Shown here: piece after piece, positions 18,921-29,654 of the stretch
Numbering within the stretch: the first letter of the stretch is position 1
Layout: every line of letters begins with the position of its first letter
Origin: Halomonas alkalisoli
Lineage (GTDB): Bacteria; Pseudomonadota; Gammaproteobacteria; Pseudomonadales; Halomonadaceae
Direction of reading: 5' to 3'
DNA: 64,000 nucleotides
NCBI RefSeq assembly: GCF_021412585.1
Contig: NZ_JAKCMI010000037.1
Span: forward strand, 124,001-188,000
Position numbers and translations under genes: made by a program
Notes under the pieces: generated by a model
Databases searched by the model: none
Told to the model about the DNA's origin: nothing
Seen by the model: only the letters and a program-made list of their open reading frames with translations

Positions 18921-20168
18921 TTAAACGGGAAGGATGGCCCCCATGCGCAGCACTTCACGCAGCGTGGTAATGCCGGCCTCAGCCTTGGCCAGCCCATCGG
19001 ATAGCATCAGCACCTCGCCCCGTTCGACCAACCCGCGGCGCAGTATAGCCTCGTCGTCATGGCGGAGAATTCGGGCATGATCCTCTGGCGTCAGCTGCCA
19101 TACCTCAAATATGCCGGTGCGCCCTCGATAGCCAAGATCGTTGCAGTGCGTGCAGCCCGGGGCCGACCAGACCGAATCCGGTATCGACAGCCCGATGGCA
19201 TCCAGCCATTCGATGTCATCGGTTTCCGGCTCCCCCTGAATGCGACACTGTTGGCATAGCTTGCGTACCAGCCGCTGGCCAATCACCATCCCCAGGTTTG
19301 CACTGATCTCCCCATCGGTAAGCTCGAGATGACGCAACGAGGAAATCACTCCCACAGCATCGCGGCTGTGCAGGGTCCCCATGAGTGAACGCCCGCTGCT
19401 GGCGACATTCAGGCACGCCTGTGCAGAGGCAGGGCTACGCAACTCTCCGATCAGCACGTAGTCCGGGTCAAGGCGCAATATCGAGCGCGTGCCTGTATCG
19501 AAGTCGAGCCCAGCATGGCTATCCACCTGTATCTGGTTGATACCGGGGATCTCATACTCCACCGGATCCTCCAGGGTAACCACATGACTGTCGGTAAGGC
19601 GTAGCTGGTTGAGCAGCGTGTAGAGGGTGGTCGTCTTGCCCGCTCCCGTTGGGCCAGCCACCAGCAGCATGCCTCCTGTGGCATCCATCCAGCGGCGTAT
19701 GCCCTGGGCGGCTTGCTTGCCGATGCCCAGATCGAGCGGGTCGTCAAAGGAGCGTGGCGAGCCCAGGAGGCGAATGGCCAGCTTCTCGCCAGCCACGCAG
19801 TTGACCGCCGTCACCCGCAGAAAGGCCTCCTCGTCACCGCCGACTTCGAGCGGCCAATTGAAGCTTCCCTCGGCGGTTACCAGCGAGGGAACGGGATTGA
19901 GCCCTGAGAGCACCTTGAGCTGGTTGGCCAGGCGCAGGCCATGGGCCGCGTCAATGCGCAGGGCGTCGATGACACGGCCATCGATCCGCAGCCTGATTCG
20001 ATACGCTGCCTGGACCGGGTCGAGGTGTACATCGGTCGCTCGCGCGGCAATCGCATCATTGAGCAGCGCATGTGCCTCCAACGCCTCATCACCGGGCCCC
20101 GGCGGGTTGTCCAGCTGGGGAGCCAGGGACGGCAGCAGCCGGGAGTGGCGATCGGTGGTGGGGCTCAT
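18921..20168 (-). CDS. GspE/PilB-like secretion ATPase, orphan and short
   Basis: 415 residues, lacking the N-terminal MshEN-type domain of PilB/GspE (about 560 residues). Present are ATDVHLDP, Walker A GPTGAGKTTTLYTLL near 170, the Asp-box region VVTLEDPVEYEIPGINQIQV and SGRSLMGTLHSRDA (His box). Zinc-binding pairs CQQC and CTHC are kept, as is LGYRGRTGIFEV. The Walker B segment reads LIGELRSPASA, where the family has GEIRD, so the aspartate is lost. AGGAGGACCTC precedes ATG 20168. No pilus or secretion genes flank it. It could power a type IV pilus or type II system encoded elsewhere, or be a degenerate paralogue. Confidence 0.8.
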   Translation of the reverse strand: MSPTTDRHSRLLPSLAPQLDNPPGPGDEALEAHALLNDAIAARATDVHLDPVQAAYRIRLRIDGRVIDALRIDAAHGLRLANQLKVLSGLNPVPSLVTAEGSFNWPLEVGGDEEAFLRVTAVNCVAGEKLAIRLLGSPRSFDDPLDLGIGKQAAQGIRRWMDATGGMLLVAGPTGAGKTTTLYTLLNQLRLTDSHVVTLEDPVEYEIPGINQIQVDSHAGLDFDTGTRSILRLDPDYVLIGELRSPASAQACLNVASSGRSLMGTLHSRDAVGVISSLRHLELTDGEISANLGMVIGQRLVRKLCQQCRIQGEPETDDIEWLDAIGLSIPDSVWSAPGCTHCNDLGYRGRTGIFEVWQLTPEDHARILRHDDEAILRRGLVERGEVLMLSDGLAKAEAGITTLREVLRMGAILPV

Positions 20169-20311
20169 GAGGTCCTCCTGCGCCCTTGGGCAGGCGCGTG
20201 CCCGGATTTCACGCCGCCATGGCGTCCTGCCCTGTCAGCCTAGCTCCTGTCGGTGATTCTGCCCGCCTTACCGCAGATCGCAGCCTTGGTCATTCGCATG
20301 GGGGCGGGCGT

Positions 20312-21904
<1,593 letters not shown>

Positions 21905-21991
21905 GTAGAAGGGCCCAATCGTAGTGCAAAAGTCCGCGATTGTACCGCTTATGGCCGCCTGTCACATGGCGATTGCCCCCTCCGACCCTAA

Positions 21992-22029
21992 CTATCGCCC
22001 CGCCAGAGCGGAATCCAGCGGGACGATAG
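21992..22029 (-). terminator. hairpin after the GIY-YIG-like gene
   Basis: A 12-bp stem (CTATCGYCCCGC with one G-U pair) and a 14-base loop, 30 bp downstream of the stop on the minus strand. No strong U tract. Confidence 0.45.
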
Positions 22030-22058
22030 CAAGAAGAGAGCTGGGGTCTGGGGCAATA

Positions 22059-22490
22059 TCAGTCCTGCCGCTCCACGGTAAAGATGCTCTGCAGCTTGTG
22101 CTTCTTGCCGTAGATATGGACGGTGGTCTCATCGAAGGGGAAACGGTCACGGTATTCACTATGGTTGTTGAAACGCGGCTTATGGGCGTTGATCATGGCC
22201 GCCGCAAGCCGCTCGCGATTAGCATGGCCGGCCAGCCCGACGGCATACCAGACCTCCTCTCCCGGCTTCAGGAAGGCCTCCCACTTGTCGTGATCCTCGT
22301 GGTGTTCCAGGCCGTAGCGGGCACTCCGGTGCTCGCCCACATGGAGCAGTTCCTGCACGTCCATCTCGTCGGTTTCGGGGTCCCTGGCGGCACGAAATAC
22401 GCAGTAGATGCCGGATTCGTCCGGGGCGTCATGCAGTTGGTCTCGAGTCCAGTAGCCCAGCATCTTGGGGGATAGCAGCTGTTCCGACAT
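22059..22490 (-). CDS. GIY-YIG-fold-like protein, probably not a nuclease
   Basis: 143 residues. The order SGIYCVF, ELLHVGE, an arginine in RSARYGLEHH, EVWYAVG, then INAHKPRFN matches GIY-YIG domains (GIY, YIG, Arg, final Pro-x-x-Asn). The catalytic glutamate, normally three residues before the Leu-Ile pair (ExxLI), is alanine here (LAAAMI). A strong AGGAGG site lies 8 bases before ATG. It follows a helical protein gene by 20 bp and is probably in the same operon. Fold assignment is by eye and moderately secure; the loss of activity depends on that alignment. Function unknown. Confidence 0.55.
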   Translation of the reverse strand: MSEQLLSPKMLGYWTRDQLHDAPDESGIYCVFRAARDPETDEMDVQELLHVGEHRSARYGLEHHEDHDKWEAFLKPGEEVWYAVGLAGHANRERLAAAMINAHKPRFNNHSEYRDRFPFDETTVHIYGKKHKLQSIFTVERQD

Positions 22491-22510
22491 AGGGTCTTCC
22501 TCCTGGTTGC

Positions 22511-22975
22511 TCAGTAATCCTCGAGTCGCTGCATGTCACGGACGATACGCCGTACCTCCGCTTCATGCCCGGCGGCAAGGGCATCGAAGAAGACTCTCTC
22601 GTCGCTGCCCCCGGCCAGCTCACTGCGGTGTGCATAGAGATCCTGCAGCGTCCGGTGAGCGGTCAGTGCCGTCGCCAATACGCTTTGCACACTCTCACTG
22701 TCGACCCCTTCGGGTAGACGTTCAAGCACCGGCGCATGGGGAAAGTCGTTGGGCTCGTCGAACCAGGCCTCCAGCACGCCGGTATGATCAGAGCCATCAT
22801 CCAGGTAGCCGACGAGATCGGACTGCTGCTTGCGCTCGCGCTCCGCCAGATAGTCCAGCGCCATGCGTACCCGGTCGTCAACGCCGCTGCCAGCCAGTTG
22901 CGAATAGTGATTGGCAAGACGCGCATGATAGTCGGCCGCCCAATGCACCAGCTCCTTCACTTGATGAAAGCGCAT
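22511..22975 (-). CDS. small all-helical protein, possibly ferritin/rubrerythrin-like
   Basis: 154 residues from ATG 22975, with GGGGGAGG 5 bases upstream; an upstream start at 22999 is less likely. Predicted as four or five amphipathic helices: KELVHWAADYHARLANHY, DRVRMALDYLAERERKQQ, a middle loop, then VLATALTAHRTLQDLYAHR and a C-terminal HEAEVRRIVRDMQRLED. The spacing of Glu and His resembles a ferritin-like bundle, but I cannot identify a full set of metal ligands. No signal peptide. Probably co-transcribed with the GIY-YIG-like gene. Function unknown. Confidence 0.6.
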   Translation of the reverse strand: MRFHQVKELVHWAADYHARLANHYSQLAGSGVDDRVRMALDYLAERERKQQSDLVGYLDDGSDHTGVLEAWFDEPNDFPHAPVLERLPEGVDSESVQSVLATALTAHRTLQDLYAHRSELAGGSDERVFFDALAAGHEAEVRRIVRDMQRLEDY

Positions 22976-23087
22976 ACGAACCTCCCCCGATACCGTCATC
23001 GCCAGCCGATATTGGCTCGCCCTGGCTTCATCTTAGCCAAAGCACGCCAGGAGCGGCTTGATGCATATCAACGAGAAGCGATATGCG

Positions 23088-23573
23088 CTAGCGAAGCAGC
23101 GAGGCGTCGATGGCAATGAAGTCGCTGGCCGCTCGTATCAGCGAGTCGGCCGTCAAGCGTTCCACCCCGACCACGTCCACGGGAATGTCGCAGCGCTGTC
23201 GGATTCGCTCGACCAGCAGGTCGAAGTCACCGTCGCCGGAGACGAGTACCAGCCGCTCCACGGCGGGAGCGGCCTCCATGGCATCCAGCGCGATTCCCAC
23301 GTCCCAGTCGCCCTTGGCCGAGCCGTCGCTGCGCTGGATGTAGGGCTTGAGCTTCACGCTGAAGCCGATGCCACGCAGGATGTTCTGGAACTGGCGCTGC
23401 CTGGGATCGCCCCGCTCCACGGCGTAGGCGTTGGCCACGACCACGTCACGGCCGGCCGCGAAGCGGGCCCAGAAGGCGTGATAGTCGAAATGTCGGCCGA
23501 AGGCCTGACGGGTGGTGTAGTAGACGTTCTGCACATCGACGAAGATGGCGACACGCTCCGCTGGGCTCACCAC
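23088..23573 (-). CDS. NYN/LabA-like PIN-fold domain protein
   Basis: 161 residues. RVAIFVDVQNVYYTTRQ at the N terminus, GDWDVGIALDAM in the middle and LVLVSGDGDFDLLVERIRQR give the acidic residues of the NYN (DUF88/LabA) PIN-like nuclease fold, often RNA-processing enzymes. Start GTG at 23573 or the adjacent GTG at 23570, both with AGGAGT close upstream inside the preceding gene. It overlaps that gene by 7 bases and so belongs to the topA operon. An inverted repeat (GCATATC/GATATGC, 23063-23086) lies just after the stop. Its RNA substrate is unknown. Confidence 0.85.
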   Translation of the reverse strand: MVSPAERVAIFVDVQNVYYTTRQAFGRHFDYHAFWARFAAGRDVVVANAYAVERGDPRQRQFQNILRGIGFSVKLKPYIQRSDGSAKGDWDVGIALDAMEAAPAVERLVLVSGDGDFDLLVERIRQRCDIPVDVVGVERLTADSLIRAASDFIAIDASLLR

Positions 23574-24031
23574 TCCTGGCTGGTCTCGCGCAGGGCCGCC
23601 ACTTCGCGCTTGGCCTCGCTCAGGCAGGCGCGCAGCTCATCGCCCAGCGCCGCCGCACTGCCCACGGCAATCAGTCCTGGCGCAGCCTGGCCACGGCGGC
23701 GCGCCACCCCATCGCTTGCATGCAACGCCTCGAGCCGGCTGAGCAGCCAGGCCAGCCAGCTCTCCGGGCGGGCCGCGAGTTCACGCAGCCGGTGAAGCTC
23801 TGCCACCGGCTCGCCCTGGGGATCGAGCAGCTCACGCCAGTCATGACGGGGCAGGCGGGCGTGTTCGGTGACTTCCCGCAGCAGCGACTCCAGCGCCAGC
23901 TCCGTCAGGGCCAGCGCCCCCTCCTCGGCCGCCATACGACGCGCTTCGGCATGCTCGTCGCTGCCCGGCGGCGTATCGAGCAGCAGCTCGGCCTGATAGA
24001 GCAGCTGATTGGTGCGGGCTCGCGGGGTCAT
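23567..24031 (-). CDS. DUF6586-like uncharacterised protein
   Basis: 154 residues from ATG 24031, which overlaps the topA stop (ATGA). Almost entirely helical: [20 protein letters not shown] is followed by an acidic, alanine- and leucine-rich helix ([19 protein letters not shown]) and a C-terminal coiled stretch ([20 protein letters not shown]). There is no signal peptide or catalytic motif. Proteins of this kind are found directly downstream of topA in pseudomonads and relatives. It overlaps the NYN gene by 7 bases. Function unknown. Confidence 0.75.
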   Translation of the reverse strand: MTPRARTNQLLYQAELLLDTPPGSDEHAEARRMAAEEGALALTELALESLLREVTEHARLPRHDWRELLDPQGEPVAELHRLRELAARPESWLAWLLSRLEALHASDGVARRRGQAAPGLIAVGSAAALGDELRACLSEAKREVAALRETSQEW

Positions 24032-26655
24032 TTCCGCTTGTCCTCCACCTGCCACCTGCCGTTGTCGAAGTAGGCCTTCCAGCCGGTGGCCTTGCCCTCC
24101 TCCTCGGTCATGACGAACTGCTCCTTGGTCTTGCGCGAGAAGCGGATCTGGCTCGGACGACCATCGGGATCCTCGACGGGGGCATCGAGCAGGTAGTGGT
24201 ATTTCTCGGGCAGCGCCTCGGCATGGGCCTTGAGTTCGCGCACCAGCGGCGGACGCGTTTCCCGGTTCTTGGGAAACTTGCTGGCGGCCAGGAACAGCCC
24301 GCTGGCTCCGTCCCGCAGGACATAGTGGTCCTCCACCTTCTGACAGGCCAGCTCCGGCATGGCGATGGGGTCCATCTTGGGCGGCGCCACTTCGCCGCTC
24401 TTCAGCAGCTTGCGGGTGTTCTTGCATTCACTGTTGGTACAGCCAAAGTACTTGCCAAAGCGGCCGGACTTCAGCTGCATCTCACTGCCGCACTTGTCGC
24501 ACTCGATGGTGGGACCGTCGTAGCCCTTGATGCGGAACCGGCCCTGCTCGACTTCGTAGCCGTCACAGTCGGGACTGTTGCCGCAGATATGCAGCTTGCG
24601 CTGCTCGTCGATCAGGTAGCTGTCCATGGCCGTACCGCACTTGGGGCAGCGGTGCTTGGCACGCAGCGCCTCGGTCTCGGCTTCCTCGTCGGCATCGGCG
24701 GCGACCGCCTCCTCGCCGGGCAGCAGGTCGATGGTGGTCTTGCAACGCTCCTTGGGCGGCAGGTTGTAACCGCTACAGCCCAGGAAGACGCCGGTGGAGG
24801 CCGTACGAATCTGCATCTTGCGACCGCAGGTGGGACAGTCGATATCCGTCGGGACCGGCTGGTTCGGCCGCATGCCGTCCTCGCTCTGAGCCGCCTCGAG
24901 CTCCTGGCGGAACTCCGCATAGAAGGCATCGAGCAGCTCCTGCCAGTTGCGTTCGCCCTCGGCCACCTCGTCGAGCCCGTCCTCCATGCGTGCCGTGAAG
25001 GAGAAGTCCATCAGGTCCGGGAAGGACTCCTTGAGACGCTCGGTGACGATATCGCCCAGCTTCTCGGCGTAGAAGCGGCGGTTCTCCAGCTTGACGTAAC
25101 CACGATCCTGGATCGTGGAGATGATCGACGCGTAGGTGGAGGGCCGGCCAATACCGCGCTTCTCCAGCTCCTTGACCAGGCTCGCCTCGGTATAGCGGGC
25201 CGCTGGCTTGGTAAAGTGCTGCTGAGGGTCAAGCGCCGCCAGGGTCATGGGGGTGCCCTTGGGCAGGTCCGGTAGCGCCTGGTCCTCGTTCTTGCCCGCC
25301 GGCTTCATGACACGGGTATAGCCGTCGAACTTGAGCACACGGCCCTTGGCCCGCAGCTCGTACCCTCCGGTCTCCACGGTCAGGGTACTGGAGAGATACT
25401 CCGCCGGCGTCATCTGACAGGCCACGAACTGACGCCAGATCAATTCATAGAGGCGTTCGGCATCACGCTCCATGCCGGCCAGTTCACCCGCCTTGCGCTG
25501 TACCTCCGAGGGGCGGATTGCCTCGTGCGCCTCCTGGGCCCCCTCCTTGCTGGAGTAGCGGTTGGGTGCCTCGGGCAGGTAGCGGCTGCCGAATTCGGCG
25601 TTGATATACTCGCGCACGTTCTCCACCGCATCCTTCGACAGGTTGGTGGAGTCGGTACGCATATAGGTGATGTAGCCTGCCTCGTAGAGGCGCTGGGCCA
25701 GCGTCATGGTCTTCTTCACCGAAAAACCGAGCCGGCCGCTGGCGGCCTGCTGCAGGGTCGAGGTGATGAAGGGGGCATTCGGCTTAGAGCGGGTCGGCTT
25801 GTCCTCACGGGAGGTAATGGCCAGGCTCGCCTCACGCAGCGCCGCGATGCGCTCCATGGTTTCGGCTTCCGACGTGGGCCGAAACGCCTTGCCATCCTGG
25901 CGAGCCAGTTCGAAACGCACGGGCTCACCGTCGCTCGACACCAGGTCGGCGTGTACATCCCAGAACTCCTCGGGCACGAAGGCGCGAATCTCGCGCTCAC
26001 GCTCGACGATCAGGCGTACGGCCACCGACTGGACGCGGCCCGCGGAGAGGCCGCGAGCGATCTTGGCCCACAGCAGGGGCGACAGCATGAAACCCACCAC
26101 CCGGTCCAGGAAACGACGCGCCTGCTGGGCCTCGACCCGGGGAATATTGAGGCTGCCGGGCTCGGTGAAGGCCTCCTGGATGGCGTTCTTGGTGATCTCG
26201 TTGAAGACCACGCGCTTGTAGCGGGAATCCTCACCACCGATGGTCTCCTTGAGGTGCCAGGCGATGGCCTCCCCCTCGCGATCCAGATCGGTTGCGAGAT
26301 AGACGGCATCGGCCTTCTCGGCCAGCTTCTGAAGCTCCGCCACGACCTTTTCCTTGCCCGGCAGGATCTCGTACTGCGCCTTCCAGCCATGCTCCGGGTC
26401 GATGCCCATGCGGCGAATCAGTTGATCCTTGGCCCTGTGCTGCTTGTACTCGGCCTTCTCCTCGGGCGACATCTTGCGGGTAGCCGCAGCCTGGCGTGCG
26501 CGCTCCTTGGGGTCGGAGGCAGCCTTGCCCGAGCCGCTGGTCGGCAGGTCTCGTATATGACCCACGCTCGACTTCACGATGAATTCGCTGCCGAGATACT
26601 TGTTGATCGTCTTGGCCTTGGCCGGCGACTCGACGATGACCAATGACTTGCCCAT
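24028..26655 (-). CDS. topA: DNA topoisomerase I
   Basis: 875 residues, similar to E. coli TopA (865). It relaxes negative supercoils behind transcription. [20 protein letters not shown] opens the TOPRIM domain, with the acidic [15 protein letters not shown] near 110. The active-site tyrosine is in [14 protein letters not shown] near 330. The C-terminal third has zinc-ribbon repeats: [22 protein letters not shown]...CGNSPDC and [10 protein letters not shown]...CTNSECKNT. The start has a weak AGTGGAG site. It is first in an operon with the DUF6586-like and NYN genes, overlapping the former by 4 bases. Confidence 0.97.
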   Translation of the reverse strand: MGKSLVIVESPAKAKTINKYLGSEFIVKSSVGHIRDLPTSGSGKAASDPKERARQAAATRKMSPEEKAEYKQHRAKDQLIRRMGIDPEHGWKAQYEILPGKEKVVAELQKLAEKADAVYLATDLDREGEAIAWHLKETIGGEDSRYKRVVFNEITKNAIQEAFTEPGSLNIPRVEAQQARRFLDRVVGFMLSPLLWAKIARGLSAGRVQSVAVRLIVEREREIRAFVPEEFWDVHADLVSSDGEPVRFELARQDGKAFRPTSEAETMERIAALREASLAITSREDKPTRSKPNAPFITSTLQQAASGRLGFSVKKTMTLAQRLYEAGYITYMRTDSTNLSKDAVENVREYINAEFGSRYLPEAPNRYSSKEGAQEAHEAIRPSEVQRKAGELAGMERDAERLYELIWRQFVACQMTPAEYLSSTLTVETGGYELRAKGRVLKFDGYTRVMKPAGKNEDQALPDLPKGTPMTLAALDPQQHFTKPAARYTEASLVKELEKRGIGRPSTYASIISTIQDRGYVKLENRRFYAEKLGDIVTERLKESFPDLMDFSFTARMEDGLDEVAEGERNWQELLDAFYAEFRQELEAAQSEDGMRPNQPVPTDIDCPTCGRKMQIRTASTGVFLGCSGYNLPPKERCKTTIDLLPGEEAVAADADEEAETEALRAKHRCPKCGTAMDSYLIDEQRKLHICGNSPDCDGYEVEQGRFRIKGYDGPTIECDKCGSEMQLKSGRFGKYFGCTNSECKNTRKLLKSGEVAPPKMDPIAMPELACQKVEDHYVLRDGASGLFLAASKFPKNRETRPPLVRELKAHAEALPEKYHYLLDAPVEDPDGRPSQIRFSRKTKEQFVMTEEEGKATGWKAYFDNGRWQVEDKRK

Positions 26656-26970
26656 AGTGCTCCACTTTCTGCGCGGCGGGGACCCGATGGCCCCCCCCTG
26701 ACGGTTCCGGCCCGCCTGTCCGAGCGGACGATCCTCGCGGGGTGAAAAATCCGCTTACCCTACCCCAGCAACCCTCTTTGCGCCAGTCACGGCCCGAATG
26801 ACGGCACGGAACCAGCACTCTGAACGTAGCAGCAAGGCAGGGCTGCTGTCGTTTACTTCGCCGCCTGCCCGCCAACATCCTTTCCAAAAGCGGGCCCCCA
26901 ATGCTCCTTCTATAAAAGGAGGGTGCCCCCGTTGATGGAATCGACGGGGGCACGGTAGCGAAGGAAACAA
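26656..26970. other. intergenic region between topA and the DUF3141 gene (315 bp)
   Basis: Upstream of topA and downstream of the DUF3141 gene, both on the minus strand. The only firm feature is the terminator at 26923-26953. A short inverted repeat (AGCAG/CTGCT) occurs near 26827-26846. I could not identify a convincing topA promoter; the patch near 26745-26765 is the most AT-rich part. No gene seen. Confidence 0.6.
26923..26953 (-). terminator. intrinsic terminator of the DUF3141 gene
   Basis: Inverted repeat GTGCCCCCG/CGGGGGCAC whose stem extends further inward with one mismatch. It lies 18 bp after the stop and is followed on the minus strand by CCTCCTTTTATAG, giving a U-rich tail. Confidence 0.8.
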
Positions 26971-29550
26971 TCAGCGCTTGCGCGGTTTACGGGTCGCCTT
27001 CGGCTTGGGTTTGGACTCGGCCTGCTTGGACTCGGCCTGCTTGGGCTCGGCTTGCTTGGCAACCGGCTTGGGCTCGGCCTGCTTGGCAACCGGCTTGGGC
27101 TCGACCTGCTTGGCAACCGGCTTGGGCTCGGCCTGCTTGGCAACCGGCTTGGGCTCGGCTTGCTTGGCAACCGGCTTGGGCTCGGCTTGCTTGGCAACCG
27201 GCTTGGGCTCGGCCTGCTTGGCAACCGGCTTGGGCTCGGCGGCCGGCTTATCGCCGAGCAGCTTCTCGACCTCCCCACGGGCCATTGTCTCGGCCCTGGC
27301 GCCACTCTCGACGTCTGCATGCAACTCGGCCATTGCCTGGCGCTGATCGGCCGGCTCGACCCGCTCCTGGGCTTTGGCGAAGAGCTGCCGGATGTGTTCG
27401 TAGCGCTTGCTTGCTTGCTCGCTGAGCCCACCGCTGGCGGCCAGCACATGGTCGATGTGCTCGAGATGGCCGCGAATCGCCTCGGCCTTCTCCCCCGACA
27501 GCAGCTCCGGAATCGCCTCCAGGGCTGCTTCCCGATCCAGCTTGAGGATGAAGAACTGGTCACGCACCAGCTGCTTGAAGTCGGCCAGATTAAGGCCCGG
27601 TTCGAGCTCGGCACGCGAGGCACGCAGTCGCTTGAAGTTCCGCTCATCGGTGGTGGGCGCGCCGCCCAGCACGTGGATGACCGAGCGCATCACGGCTTCG
27701 TGACTGCCACCCTCGGCAACGTGGTGGCGCAGCTCATCCCGGCGATGCTCGATGAAACGGCGATGCTCGGGCTCGCTTCCCGGACGGCGGCGGTGTGCAT
27801 GAGCGTCGCCGCCCAACCCAACCATGGCCTGCAGCAGCGGTTGGCCATAGATCTGCAGGAACAGCTGCTCGGTGGCGTTGTCGCGCAGTTCACGCCAGGC
27901 ATCGAGCCCCCGGGTGAGCTGATCAGAAGCGATACCTTCGAAGGTACGGAAGATATTGTCTTCGCCCACCGGATGACGGTCCTGGCGCACCCAGTCGGCC
28001 AATACGGGCAGCGGGACGGAAAGCGGATTGCGGTCCGAGAGCAGCTTGTAGCCCAGGCGAATGGGGTGCATGCGACGGATGAGCCGCGATGCCTCGGGCG
28101 TCATCACGCCCCGCACCCAAGGCTGGACGAAGAGGCGGTAGAGGCCCAGGTTGATTTCCGATATCCGCGCCACGGTGGCGAAACGCGTGTCGTCTTCTTC
28201 CATGTGGCGGATGACGTCCCGGTTCATGCCCTCGATGGAACGGGGCTTGAACTCGAGCAGGTAGTCCCGTTCGATCAGTTCCGCATCGCTCCGATCGGCC
28301 GCACTCGTCACCGTGGTCTCATAGAGCCCCGGGGGCAACACGTCGATGTAATCGATGTTGGCCGTGAATTCGGTGTGCTCCTTGCGGGAGACGCTGCCCG
28401 AGACGAAGATGCCCAGGTGGCCGGTGGTGTCATGCACGCAGTAGACGATGGTCTGGTTGCTGGCGATGATATCGTCCACGTCTTCATAGAGATCCCGCAC
28501 CCAGCCCAGCGCCTGGGGGGGCGGCGTGATGTCATCCCCCTGCGAGCAGAAGACCACCACCGGGGAACGCACGTTGCGCAGGTCGATGCGCCGGCCGTCC
28601 GAGGTGACCAGCTGCGAGGTGGAGAGACGGTTGCCGATGAAGAGGTTATCGACGATGTACTGAATCTCCTCTCCACCGAGCACCACGTGGCCGCCCCACC
28701 AGCGTTCGAAGTTCAGGTACCGGTCGGCCTCGGTGTCGACATTGGCAAAGAGCTGGTACTGCTTGCCCCACCAGGTATTGGCCGGATTGAGCCTTTCGAA
28801 ATTCTGCACCAGCATGGCGCCGTCGAACAGGCCGCTACCGATGTCGCTGGCCAGCGTGGTCATCCAGCTGCCACCGGACATGCCGCCGGTATACCGCATC
28901 GGTGCCTTGCCCCGCTCGCCTGCCCAGTAAGAGAGCGGCGCACCGGCAATCAGGATCGGCCCGAACAGGTCTGGCTCGAGCGATGCCGCCATCATGATCT
29001 GCCATCCGGCCTGGCAGTTGCCCACTACCATCGGCTTCTCTGCGGCCTCCGGGTGCAGGTCGATGACACGGCGCAGGAAGGCGATCTCAGCCTCCACCAC
29101 ATCCTCCACCGTCTGCCCCTCTTCGGGATAGGGCAAGAAACCGATGAAGTAGCAGGGGTGGCCGGCACGCAGGGCTACACCGATCTCGCTGTCGGGCTTG
29201 AAGCCACCGATGCCCGGGCCGTGTCCCGCCCGCGGGTCCACGACCACGAAGGGGCGTGACTGGAGGTCCAGCTCGACATTGGGCGGCGGCAGGATTCGCA
29301 TCAACTCATAGTTGACCGGTCGCGGCAGCGTGCGGCCATCCATGACGACCTCGGCCTCGAAACCCAATACGTTGGGCTTGGATTTCTCGATATGTTCCAG
29401 GTACTGGTTACCGCGCTCGCGCATCACGTCCATGTACAACACGCTGCGTTCGACGGCATCACGCCAGTAGTCGAACGCGGCACGGCCGAAACCGAAGGGA
29501 TCCAGAAAGGTCATCGCCTCTTCAGGCGGTGTCGGCATCAGTGAGTTCAT
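26971..29550 (-). CDS. DUF3141 / PHA-synthase-like alpha-beta hydrolase with nonapeptide repeat tail
   Basis: 859 residues from ATG 29550 (GGAG 8-9 bases upstream). The first 450 residues form an alpha-beta hydrolase resembling polyhydroxyalkanoate synthases: a start like DPFGFGRAAFDYWRDAVERS, the nucleophile in GNCQAGW near residue 178 (cysteine, as in PhaC, where the box is GxCxGG), a putative acid in FCSQGDD and the histidine in HDTTGHLG. This matches DUF3141 proteins, usually annotated as PHA synthase-like without proven activity. A helical C-terminal region (about 590-770) follows, then seven nine-residue repeats (AEPKPVAKQ) and a basic end (KATRKPRKR). Monocistronic, with its own terminator. 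Whether it binds PHA granules or DNA through the Lys/Pro/Ala tail is open. Confidence 0.75.
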   Translation of the reverse strand: MNSLMPTPPEEAMTFLDPFGFGRAAFDYWRDAVERSVLYMDVMRERGNQYLEHIEKSKPNVLGFEAEVVMDGRTLPRPVNYELMRILPPPNVELDLQSRPFVVVDPRAGHGPGIGGFKPDSEIGVALRAGHPCYFIGFLPYPEEGQTVEDVVEAEIAFLRRVIDLHPEAAEKPMVVGNCQAGWQIMMAASLEPDLFGPILIAGAPLSYWAGERGKAPMRYTGGMSGGSWMTTLASDIGSGLFDGAMLVQNFERLNPANTWWGKQYQLFANVDTEADRYLNFERWWGGHVVLGGEEIQYIVDNLFIGNRLSTSQLVTSDGRRIDLRNVRSPVVVFCSQGDDITPPPQALGWVRDLYEDVDDIIASNQTIVYCVHDTTGHLGIFVSGSVSRKEHTEFTANIDYIDVLPPGLYETTVTSAADRSDAELIERDYLLEFKPRSIEGMNRDVIRHMEEDDTRFATVARISEINLGLYRLFVQPWVRGVMTPEASRLIRRMHPIRLGYKLLSDRNPLSVPLPVLADWVRQDRHPVGEDNIFRTFEGIASDQLTRGLDAWRELRDNATEQLFLQIYGQPLLQAMVGLGGDAHAHRRRPGSEPEHRRFIEHRRDELRHHVAEGGSHEAVMRSVIHVLGGAPTTDERNFKRLRASRAELEPGLNLADFKQLVRDQFFILKLDREAALEAIPELLSGEKAEAIRGHLEHIDHVLAASGGLSEQASKRYEHIRQLFAKAQERVEPADQRQAMAELHADVESGARAETMARGEVEKLLGDKPAAEPKPVAKQAEPKPVAKQAEPKPVAKQAEPKPVAKQAEPKPVAKQVEPKPVAKQAEPKPVAKQAEPKQAESKQAESKPKPKATRKPRKR
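27052..27240 (-). repeat. seven tandem 27-bp coding repeats (AEPKPVAKQ)
   Basis: Seven in-frame 27-bp units encode AEPKPVAKQ, one with Val in place of the first Ala. The next bases encode shorter degenerate units (AEPKQ, AESKQ, AESKPKPK). The unit resembles the alanine/lysine/proline-rich tails of histone-H1-like and phasin-like proteins. Copy number is likely to vary between strains by slippage. Confidence 0.95.
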
Positions 29551-29654
29551 GTGCGACTCCAGGGTTCGCTGGCACCGATTGTGTCGGCACCAGGAGGGAG
29601 ATGGATTGCTGCAATGCAACAATCATAGTACGTAGAGGGACATGCTGACGAGCC

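Noticed and set aside
23063..23086. GCATATC/GATATGC inverted repeat after the NYN gene, considered as an operon terminator
   Set aside because: AT-rich 7-bp stem with a long loop and no T tract; mentioned with the gene but not called.
27052..27240. Tandem repeats that might suggest a CRISPR array
   Set aside because: The 27-bp units are directly adjacent without spacers and encode an in-frame peptide repeat.
27052..29259. 735-codon open frame on the plus strand opposite the DUF3141 gene
   Set aside because: Its composition mirrors the antisense of a high-GC gene, it has no recognisable domain, and the minus-strand protein has clear family motifs, signals and a terminator.
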